Assembly (NCBI GenBank): GCA_905371865.1
Contig: CAJPNA010000095.1
Location: forward strand, 1-5,775
Reading direction: 5' to 3'
DNA from: an uncultured Carnobacterium sp.
Lineage (GTDB): Bacteria > Bacillota > Bacilli > Lactobacillales > Aerococcaceae
DNA: 5,775 nt
The position numbers and the translations under genes are program-made. The notes under the pieces were generated by a model that ran no database searches, was not told the DNA's origin, and saw only the letters and a program-made list of their open reading frames with translations. Positions 1 to 4,732 of this stretch are shown piece after piece; the stretch's first letter is position 1; every line of letters begins with the position of its first letter.

Positions 1-797
1 AATTCTTGGCGTAAATCAACACGTCCTTCAAGTTCTTCCAGTGAGATGGTTTCACTCACATGGTTGGCTTCCTCTAATACTGACTCTGGGAATACTGTTG
101 GGATTTTTAATTGATGTAAGATCATTAAAATGTCCATACCGACAGCGTCTTTATAGCCGATTTCTTTAACGATATGCGCCTTCAAGACGAGTTCGTGACG
201 CTCTGTTTCATATTGATCGACTTCGGCAATCACGACGGTTCCATCGACTGGGTTTAACCCCATTCTAGAAACATAACATTTCGTTTTCTTTAATTTAGAA
301 TCTTTTAATGCAATTTCACCACAATAGCCTGTTTGCATCATAATCTTCGATGGGTAACGTGTATAAATCCCCACCACTTGTTTCACAGCGCGTTCTAAGA
401 TTTTTACAATCGTTCCGCTTGCAGCTTTATCGTTATAAGGATTTTCTTCTTGAACGATACGAATCGCAACTGTGTCTCCATCCATAGCGCCATGGACATC
501 CGTTCTTGGAATAAAAATATCTGGCTTGCCTTCTTCAACCGTTACAAAACCAAACCCTTTATCATTTAATCGGAATGTTCCTTCTAACATACGATTTTTT
601 TGATTGAATCCAAATTTACCTTGTCGTGTTAATACAATTTTTCCAGAATCTTCGAGGTCAGCTAATTGTTTCACTAAAATCTTAAAGTCCTTTGAAGCAG
701 TAAATCCGAAATGCTCACTAATTTCTTGAACAAAAAAACTTTCGGATTCATGTTCCATAAAGAAAGCCATTAATATTTCTTCTAATGATTGTCTCAT
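1..797 (-). CDS. rnr: Ribonuclease R, N-terminal part (cut by window edge)
   Basis: RNase R is a processive 3'-to-5' exoribonuclease of the RNB (RNase II) family. It degrades structured RNA and takes part in mRNA and rRNA quality control, including trans-translation with SmpB/tmRNA. The visible 265 residues start with MRQSLEEILMAF and hold an N-terminal winged-helix segment (about 1-65). A first cold-shock/OB domain follows from about residue 70, with the RNB-family stretches GTFRLNDKGFGFV and IFIPRTDVHGAMDGD. A second cold-shock domain comes next, with GTIVKILERA and VDGTVVIAEVD. The segment ending near ELEGRVDLR leads up to the RNB catalytic domain, which lies beyond the window; the family is usually about 750-800 residues long. 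The ATG is supported by GGAGG seven bases upstream. Only four bases separate it from the est stop codon, so the two genes are probably co-transcribed and translationally coupled. In many Bacillota smpB follows rnr, but that cannot be seen here. Confidence 0.95.
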   Translation of the reverse strand, partial: MRQSLEEILMAFFMEHESESFFVQEISEHFGFTASKDFKILVKQLADLEDSGKIVLTRQGKFGFNQKNRMLEGTFRLNDKGFGFVTVEEGKPDIFIPRTDVHGAMDGDTVAIRIVQEENPYNDKAASGTIVKILERAVKQVVGIYTRYPSKIMMQTGYCGEIALKDSKLKKTKCYVSRMGLNPVDGTVVIAEVDQYETERHELVLKAHIVKEIGYKDAVGMDILMILHQLKIPTVFPESVLEEANHVSETISLEELEGRVDLRQE

Positions 798-801
798 TTC
801 T

Positions 802-1530
802 TTACCTCCATTCTTGTTGATTTAGAAAAGAGAGAACGGTCTCTTGGAATTCCTTTCTAACAGGACTAACCGTAATCACGTGCCCTGCTTCTTCATACCA
901 ATGTAACTCCACTTGTGCGTTAACGAGTCCTTCTTTTAATTCGAGGGAGGACTCTGGATCGACAAGTGTATCTTGTTCCCCTTGTGCAATATAAAAACTT
1001 CCTGTCACTTCATCTAAACGTGAAGCAACGTCTCTTGAAAATGATTGAATATGTTCCAATTGTTTTTGTGCTTTTTCCTTCATTTCAGCTTCATCAAATA
1101 AACGCCCTAAGTTTCTATAAGACGCCTTCGCATACATCATAAAACTTTGAAGCAGTCCTGGCAACTGAGGATTCCCCAAAGATACTGGCGAACAGAAAGT
1201 TCCTGCATATTCCACTAGATGTTCGGTTGCTAATTTAGTCGCCATAATACCGCCCATTGATAACCCAAAGGCACAAACCGTGTGATAGCCTTGTCCTCGA
1301 ACAAAGTCGACAGCACGTTTAGCATCTTCATACCAAGCCTCTGGAGAACTTGCCAAAATATCTTCAACATCCGTAGTTCCATGGCCAGAAAATACTGGAA
1401 CATAGACTGCATAATCATGACGATGTAGAAATTGCGCAAGCATTCTCACATCAGCCGGCGTTCCTGTATAAGCATGAAATAAAATCACCGCTCTTGTATT
1501 GCTTTCTTTTCTTAACCATAGTGCTTCCAT
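802..1530 (-). CDS. est: Carboxylesterase, alpha/beta hydrolase (Est30-like)
   Basis: This 242-residue protein is a cytoplasmic serine carboxylesterase of the Est30/YvaK type (Geobacillus Est30 is the family model), which hydrolyses short- to medium-chain esters; the physiological substrate is unknown. The catalytic Ser91 sits in the nucleophile elbow GLSMGG (89-94), Asp187 in QGEQDTLVD and His217 in EEAGHVI. The positions closely match the family triad. FHAYTG (18-23) is the oxyanion-hole strand, where relatives often have HGFTG. SGHG (48-51) follows. I chose the ATG at 1530, giving MEALWLRKES, because it has AGAGGAG six bases upstream and starts where the family does. Extending upstream in frame would place the start inside the terminator hairpin that follows secG. 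The gene lies between secG and rnr, an order conserved in Bacillota, probably reflecting shared transcription more than shared function. Confidence 0.9.
   Translation of the reverse strand: MEALWLRKESNTRAVILFHAYTGTPADVRMLAQFLHRHDYAVYVPVFSGHGTTDVEDILASSPEAWYEDAKRAVDFVRGQGYHTVCAFGLSMGGIMATKLATEHLVEYAGTFCSPVSLGNPQLPGLLQSFMMYAKASYRNLGRLFDEAEMKEKAQKQLEHIQSFSRDVASRLDEVTGSFYIAQGEQDTLVDPESSLELKEGLVNAQVELHWYEEAGHVITVSPVRKEFQETVLSFLNQQEWR
804..810 (-). promoter_or_regulatory. rnr ribosome binding site overlapping the est stop
   Basis: On the minus strand TGGAGGT lies about seven bases before the rnr ATG and touches the est TAA stop codon (802-804). Ribosomes ending est would therefore sit on the rnr initiation site. 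This fixes the rnr start and suggests translational coupling. Confidence 0.8.
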
Positions 1531-1536
1531 AATACT

Positions 1537-1542
1537 CTCCTC
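1537..1542 (-). promoter_or_regulatory. est ribosome binding site
   Basis: GAGGAG on the minus strand lies six bases before the ATG at 1530. It decides between this start and a longer in-frame reading that begins at 1587, inside the preceding hairpin and without a comparable site. Confidence 0.75.
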
Positions 1543-1551
1543 TATTCTGCC

Positions 1552-1595
1552 AAATAAAAAAGTACAATTGGTTGGATGTCCGAACAATTGTACTT
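1552..1595 (-). terminator. Intrinsic terminator after secG
   Basis: AGTACAATTG (1561-1570) pairs perfectly with CAATTGTACT (1585-1594), and the A/T pair 1560/1595 extends the stem. The 14-base loop can form a few inner pairs. Read on the minus strand the stem is followed by TTTTTTATTTG, the expected U-tract. It starts just 8 bases past the secG stop and ends about 10 bases before the est ribosome binding site, so it either terminates or attenuates secG transcription ahead of est-rnr. On the plus strand no good T-run follows, so it acts in the minus direction. Confidence 0.85.
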
Positions 1596-1602
1596 ACATT
1601 TA

Positions 1603-1833
1603 TTATTTTGATGAAATGTATGCTAATGCAAATGCTAATAACATGAAGATTGTTCCTAAAACAACTGTTACGCGAATTAAGAATGCCTCAAAACCACGTG
1701 CCTTTTGTTTACCGAATAATTGCTCTGCTCCACCTGTTAAATTCGCAGCATTTGTTTTTGAAGGTTGCATTGCAACAACAATAATTAATAATACGCATAC
1801 CACAACCATCAGTGATAAAATCAAATTGTACAA
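1603..1833 (-). CDS. secG: Preprotein translocase subunit SecG (TTG start)
   Basis: SecG is the small non-essential subunit of the SecYEG channel in the cytoplasmic membrane and stimulates SecA-driven protein export. The 76-residue product has the family's usual size and layout. There is a first transmembrane helix at about 3-22, a cytoplasmic loop with the characteristic AxNLTGGAEQLFGKQKARG stretch (30-47), and a second helix at about 50-73. The start codon is TTG, followed by TAC AAT; AAGGAGG lies seven bases upstream and makes this start secure. The gene has its own candidate promoter in the divergent region and is followed at once by a terminator hairpin. It heads the secG-est-rnr run found in many Bacillota. 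Confidence 0.95.
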   Translation of the reverse strand: MYNLILSLMVVVCVLLIIVVAMQPSKTNAANLTGGAEQLFGKQKARGFEAFLIRVTVVLGTIFMLLAFALAYISSK

Positions 1834-1840
1834 AGGATTC

Positions 1841-1847
1841 CCTCCTT
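1841..1847 (-). promoter_or_regulatory. Strong ribosome binding site for the secG TTG start
   Basis: AAGGAGG on the minus strand lies seven bases before the TTG at 1833. It is a near-perfect anti-16S match, which makes the non-ATG start credible and likely compensates for the weak start codon. Confidence 0.8.
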
Positions 1848-1887
1848 AACTAAAATTCTTTTCAATTTTAACATAAAAACTACGATA

Positions 1888-1917
1888 ATTCTACTCTTTC
1901 ACGCGAAATGCTTTCAA
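1888..1917 (-). promoter_or_regulatory. Candidate sigma-A promoter of secG
   Basis: On the minus strand TTGAAA (1912-1917, five of six to TTGACA) is followed after an 18-base spacer by TAGAAT (1888-1893, five of six to TATAAT). Transcription would begin near 1881, giving a leader of roughly 48 bases. The assignment is by eye; a TAAAAT nearer the gene is an alternative -10 but has no good -35. Confidence 0.6.
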
Positions 1918-1947
1918 TTCGAACTACAATTAAAATCCTTTAAAACA

Positions 1948-1956
1948 TGGTATACT
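1948..1956 (+). promoter_or_regulatory. Candidate extended -10 promoter of the plus-strand operon
   Basis: TGGTATACT matches an extended -10 element, with TATACT at 1951-1956 preceded by TG one base upstream. The -35 region (around 1928-1935, AATTAAAA) is poor, as is common with extended -10 promoters. It lies about 30 bases before the HAD-phosphatase ATG and is the only clear promoter ahead of the four-gene run. Confidence 0.6.
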
Positions 1957-1986
1957 AAAATAAGACTAAACGAATGGAGTGAGGGA

Positions 1987-2754
1987 ATGAAAGGTTTTGT
2001 ATTTTTTGATTTGGATGGAACACTATTAAACGGGGAGTCAAAAGTGGACGTTGCCACAGCCGAAGCCATTCAAACACTAAAAGACAATGGGTATGAGCCC
2101 TTTATCGCAACAGGTCGTTCTCCTGCTGAAACACGCGATATTATGGAGAGTGCAAATATCCACTCAGGAATTTTTATGAACGGTCAAGTTGTTCTTTATC
2201 AAGAACAGATTGTATATTCTTCAGAAATTCCAACTGAAACAGTTGAGAAATTTCATCAAATGGTGAAAGATGATGGTTATGGGCTCACTGTCTATAATCA
2301 CGAACAGTTTTATCTGGTAGAAGCTTCCGCAGGAGCTAAAGATGCATATGGATTTATTCACTCTAACCCTCCCGCACTTAAAGAAGATTTTTATAAAGAA
2401 AATCCAATTAATATGATGCTTTTTATCTCTCTTCCACCTGCAGAAAAAAAATATAAAGTTGCTTTCCAAAACCTTGATTTCCTTCGTAACACACCGTATT
2501 CTGTTGATGTGATTTCTAAAGGAAATTCAAAGGCCGAAGGAATCAAACGCTTCTTAGAACATTTAAACCAAGTAGACGCTAAAACATTTGCCTTTGGTGA
2601 CGGTCCAAACGATATTGAAATGCTTCAAGCTGTTCAGCATCCTGTGGCAATGGGAAATGCTCTTCCAATCTTAAAAGAAATTGCTGAATTTATTACAACG
2701 GATAACACAGATAACGGCATTGTGAATGGTTTAAAACACTATGGCCTTATTTAA
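1987..2754 (+). CDS. Cof-type HAD-IIB family phosphatase
   Basis: This is a cytoplasmic haloacid-dehalogenase superfamily hydrolase of the Cof/YbiV class, magnesium-dependent enzymes that remove phosphate from sugar phosphates, cofactors such as FMN or pyridoxal phosphate, or other small metabolites. All four HAD motifs are present. Motif I is FFDLDGTLL, with the nucleophile Asp8 and the acid Asp10. Motif II is IATGRS (Thr42). Motif III is Lys182 in GNSKAEGI. Motif IV is GDGPND (204-209), with the metal-binding aspartates. The C2-type cap occupies roughly residues 80-180. At 255 residues it is of usual length. The start has GGAGTG upstream. It opens a four-gene plus-strand run; the gap to the peroxidase gene is 16 bases. 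The substrate cannot be read from the sequence. An FMN or pyridoxal phosphate link to the third gene is speculative. Confidence 0.92.
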   Translation: MKGFVFFDLDGTLLNGESKVDVATAEAIQTLKDNGYEPFIATGRSPAETRDIMESANIHSGIFMNGQVVLYQEQIVYSSEIPTETVEKFHQMVKDDGYGLTVYNHEQFYLVEASAGAKDAYGFIHSNPPALKEDFYKENPINMMLFISLPPAEKKYKVAFQNLDFLRNTPYSVDVISKGNSKAEGIKRFLEHLNQVDAKTFAFGDGPNDIEMLQAVQHPVAMGNALPILKEIAEFITTDNTDNGIVNGLKHYGLI

Positions 2755-2770
2755 GAAAGAAGGAAAATAG

Positions 2771-3259
2771 ATGTCAATTTATGAAATCGAAGTCCCTACC
2801 GTCAGTGGAGAGGTAACTACTCTAGAAGACTATAAAGGCCAATTACTACTCATTGTGAATACAGCCAGCGGATGCGGGCTTGCCCCACAATTTGAAGGAC
2901 TAGAAAAACTCTATTTGGAGTTCAAAGACAAAGGTTTTGCTGTTCTAGGATTCCCTTGTAATCAATTTGCTGGCCAAGAACCCCTCACTGCTGAACAAGC
3001 AGTCGCACATTGCCAATTGACGTACAATACTACTTTTCCAATGTTTGGTAAAGTAAAGGTAAATGGTCCAGAAACACATCCATTATTTGCCCAATTAAAG
3101 AAAGAGACTGCAGGCCTCTTAGGGGAAAAGGTCAAATGGAATTTTACGAAATTTCTCGTAGCTAAGGACGGAACAATTTTAAAACGCTTCGCCCCTACTA
3201 CAACGCCTGAACAAATTCGAGATGAAATCGCAAGTCTTCTTTCATATTCAAATATATGA
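2771..3259 (+). CDS. gpx: Glutathione peroxidase family thiol peroxidase (Cys type)
   Basis: This 162-residue member of the glutathione peroxidase family reduces hydrogen peroxide and organic hydroperoxides in the cytoplasm. The peroxidatic residue is Cys35 in NTASGCGL, so it is a cysteine and not a selenocysteine enzyme. The rest of the catalytic tetrad is visible as Gln69 in GQEP and Trp123-Asn124 in WNFTKF. The family signature GFPCNQF is at 60-66. Cys81 in AHCQLTYNTTFPMF sits where yeast Gpx3 has its resolving cysteine. The enzyme is therefore probably an atypical two-Cys peroxidase recycled by thioredoxin rather than by glutathione. The ATG follows AAGAAGGAAA and lies 16 bases after the preceding stop. 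Two further genes of redox character follow, including a thioredoxin-like protein. That protein is predicted to act outside the membrane, so it is not an obvious direct reductant. Confidence 0.93.
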   Translation: MSIYEIEVPTVSGEVTTLEDYKGQLLLIVNTASGCGLAPQFEGLEKLYLEFKDKGFAVLGFPCNQFAGQEPLTAEQAVAHCQLTYNTTFPMFGKVKVNGPETHPLFAQLKKETAGLLGEKVKWNFTKFLVAKDGTILKRFAPTTTPEQIRDEIASLLSYSNI

Positions 3260-3293
3260 TAAAATAAAAAGAAAACGGTAAGGAGAAATCACC

Positions 3294-3719
3294 ATGGAAG
3301 TCAATGAAATTTTAAGTATTTTAGAAGAAATTAATGTAGCTGTTATTTCGACTGCAGATGAAAATAATCAACCTCACGCACGTCATATTCATATCGGTGT
3401 TGCGAATGAAAAAGGTGTATTCTTTATGACAAGTCCTAAAACAAATTTCTATAAACAACTGCAAAAGAATCAAAAAGTTGCCATTACTGCCATGAAGAGC
3501 GAAGACTACTTAATTCAAGTGATTCGTATCGAAGGTGTTGTTAAAGAAATCGGTCGTGAACGTCTAGAAGAAGTGTTACAAGATAATCCATTCGTAAAAG
3601 ATGTTTACCCTAACGAAGAAGACATTGCTGGAGTTCAAGTATTCCACTTATATAACGGTAAAGGATTCTACCACAGCCTTACTCAAGGGCATAAATACGT
3701 GTTTGATATTCACGAATAA
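3294..3719 (+). CDS. Pyridoxamine 5'-phosphate oxidase superfamily, FMN-binding split-barrel protein
   Basis: The 141-residue product resembles small stand-alone split-barrel flavoproteins of the pyridoxamine 5'-phosphate oxidase-like group. The N-terminal helix (MEVNEILSILEE) leads into the strand VAVISTADENNQPHAR (15-30). Next come HIHIGV and GVFFMTSPKTNFYKQLQKN (41-59), whose Thr/Ser/Lys-rich segment normally contacts the FMN phosphate, and then VAITAM and the IRIEGVVKEI strand. Such proteins are often annotated as general stress or flavin-dependent reductases, but exact functions differ widely. It is too short for a true PdxH (usually over 200 residues), so a role in vitamin B6 synthesis is not supported. 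AAGGAGA precedes the ATG; the gap from gpx is 34 bases with no convincing terminator. Placement suggests co-expression in a redox operon; the substrate is unknown. Confidence 0.85.
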   Translation: MEVNEILSILEEINVAVISTADENNQPHARHIHIGVANEKGVFFMTSPKTNFYKQLQKNQKVAITAMKSEDYLIQVIRIEGVVKEIGRERLEEVLQDNPFVKDVYPNEEDIAGVQVFHLYNGKGFYHSLTQGHKYVFDIHE

Positions 3720-3738
3720 TCATTAGAAAGAGGATTTT

Positions 3739-4230
3739 ATGAAAAAAGTTTTACTCGCCCTTGTAGCTATTCTTGTTTCTAGCTTAGCGATATTTTATTT
3801 TTTACCATCCAGCAGCAAGCCTGCAGATGCAAACGTCGTATTCCAAGACGCAAGCGGAAAGAAATTAACAGAAAAAGACTTTAACGGAAAACCAACAGTC
3901 TATTATGCTTGGGCAAGTTGGTGTCCCGACTGTCAACAAGAGCTCCCTATTTTAAATACATTAAAAGAAAAATATGCGGACAAAGTTGAATTTGTTGGTG
4001 TAGCGATGATCAGTCAGAAAGAACCAATCGAGAACGGAAAGAAATACTTAAAAGAACATTCTCTATCTCTCAATTATTATGCTGATGTTGATTCAAGCTT
4101 CCAAAAATATCATGAGATTACAGAGATTCCAACCCTAATCTTTGTTGATAAAGATGGAAAGATTATTAAAAAAATAGCCGGTATTCTGACTCAAGAAGAA
4201 CTCGAAACATACATCAAAGAAATCTTATAA
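3739..4230 (+). CDS. Membrane-anchored TlpA/ResA-like thioredoxin
   Basis: This 163-residue thioltransferase is predicted to act on the outer face of the cytoplasmic membrane. Residues 2-22 form a lysine-led hydrophobic signal anchor (MKKVLLALVAILVSSLAIF). No lipobox cysteine is present, so it should be an uncleaved anchor or a secreted form, not a lipoprotein. The thioredoxin fold follows. WASWCPDC carries the redox pair Cys62-Pro-Asp-Cys65, and the cis-proline is Pro131 in TEIPTLIFVDKDGKI. CPDC differs from the WCGPC of cytoplasmic thioredoxin and is of a kind seen in TlpA/AhpC-TSA-like proteins. Likely roles are reducing extracytoplasmic protein disulfides or repairing oxidised surface proteins; a partner such as CcdA or a methionine sulfoxide reductase is not in the window. 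It is the last gene of the plus-strand run, 19 bases after the flavoprotein stop with AGAGGA before the ATG, and is followed directly by a strong terminator. Confidence 0.9.
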   Translation: MKKVLLALVAILVSSLAIFYFLPSSSKPADANVVFQDASGKKLTEKDFNGKPTVYYAWASWCPDCQQELPILNTLKEKYADKVEFVGVAMISQKEPIENGKKYLKEHSLSLNYYADVDSSFQKYHEITEIPTLIFVDKDGKIIKKIAGILTQEELETYIKEIL

Positions 4231-4234
4231 AATC

Positions 4235-4267
4235 AAAAAACTAGCAGAAATCTCTGCTAGTTTTTTT
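4235..4267. terminator. Bidirectional intrinsic terminator between converging operons
   Basis: CTAGCAGA (4241-4248) pairs perfectly with TCTGCTAG (4253-4260) across a four-base loop, flanked by A6 on the left and T7 on the right. The A/T flanks extend the stem and provide a U-tract in both directions. It ends the plus-strand redox run 5 bases after its last stop and can back up termination of the converging atp operon. Confidence 0.92.
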
Positions 4268-4276
4268 CGTATCGAC

Positions 4277-4306
4277 AAGAAAAGAGAGGATAAACCATCC
4301 TCTCTT
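4277..4306 (-). terminator. atp operon terminator overlapping the atpC stop
   Basis: On the minus strand AAGAGAGGAT pairs with ATCCTCTCTT (4297-4306 with 4282-4291) around a five-base loop, followed by TTCTT. The first stem bases are part of the atpC TAA stop codon (4305-4307). The T-tract is short and interrupted by a C, so the bidirectional hairpin just beyond (4235-4267) probably completes termination. Confidence 0.75.
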
Positions 4307-4730
4307 ATTTTCTTCTATGTTTAGAAACACCAATACGGTTGATTGCCTTACTTAAAGCGATTTTTGCACGCTCTACATCGCTTTGAGAACGAGTACTATC
4401 ACTAATAACTTTTTCAGCTTTATCTTTTGCTTGCTCTGCACGAGTCACATCAATGTCTCTAGCACGTTCAGCCACGTTGGCAATAATCGTTACGACATTA
4501 TCCCGCACTTCCATAACTCCACCACCGATTGCAATATAATCAGTTGGCGAATCCTCTAAGAATCGTTTCACTCGAAGTGCCCCGATTTTTAAAGGAAGCA
4601 TGATTGGAGCATGATGCGGTAGTATGGTGATTCCACCATCGACTGCATCGGCACTCACAGAATAGGAACGATGGTTATACACTTTTCCTTCTGGTGTTGT
4701 GACAACGACCAGTAATTCATGTTCAGCCAT
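4305..4730 (-). CDS. atpC: ATP synthase epsilon subunit
   Basis: Epsilon is the central-stalk subunit of F1Fo ATP synthase. It couples gamma rotation and inhibits ATP hydrolysis through its C-terminal helices. The 141-residue protein has the N-terminal beta-sandwich (about 1-85), with VVVTTPEGKVY, the family segment GGITILPHHAPIMLPLKIGAL (32-52, usually GILPxHxPL), and YIAIGGGVMEVRDNVVTIIA. A two-helix C-terminal domain follows (about 90-135). IDVTRA (93-98), with Glu88 before it, matches the IDxxRA ATP-binding motif described for Bacillus epsilon; Arg132 is kept, and Lys128 stands where those proteins have Arg. The ATG is two bases after the atpD stop, with GGAGGA eight bases upstream inside the atpD coding end. 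In lactic acid bacteria the enzyme mainly hydrolyses ATP to pump protons out and control cytoplasmic pH. Confidence 0.96.
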   Translation of the reverse strand: MAEHELLVVVTTPEGKVYNHRSYSVSADAVDGGITILPHHAPIMLPLKIGALRVKRFLEDSPTDYIAIGGGVMEVRDNVVTIIANVAERARDIDVTRAEQAKDKAEKVISDSTRSQSDVERAKIALSKAINRIGVSKHRRK

Positions 4731-4732
4731 CT

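Noticed and set aside
1230..1439. Minus-strand open frame of 69 codons
   Set aside because: It lies wholly within est in another frame, and its product shows no recognisable family features.
1531..1587. Longer N-terminus for the esterase, starting at 1587
   Set aside because: The added 19 residues would be translated from the terminator hairpin, have no ribosome binding site, and go beyond the family's usual start; the ATG at 1530 has a good site.
1499..1849. Plus-strand open frame of 116 codons across secG and the est start
   Set aside because: It runs antisense to secG and through the terminator, its low-complexity Asn/Thr/Ile-rich product is typical of an antisense shadow, and the real genes there are well supported.
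1905..1918. Possible CcpA cre site (TGAAAGCATTTCGC on the minus strand) at the secG -35
   Set aside because: The left half fits the cre consensus but the central G and the right-hand conserved positions are mismatched, so the match is too weak to report.
2221..2469. Minus-strand open frame of 82 codons
   Set aside because: It is antisense to the HAD phosphatase gene, and its Phe/Ile/Lys-rich product resembles a reverse-strand artefact.
3232..3260. Possible internal promoter before the flavoprotein gene (TATGAT at 3255-3260)
   Set aside because: The -10-like hexamer overlaps the gpx stop and has no acceptable -35 at 16-18 bases; such AT-rich matches are expected by chance.
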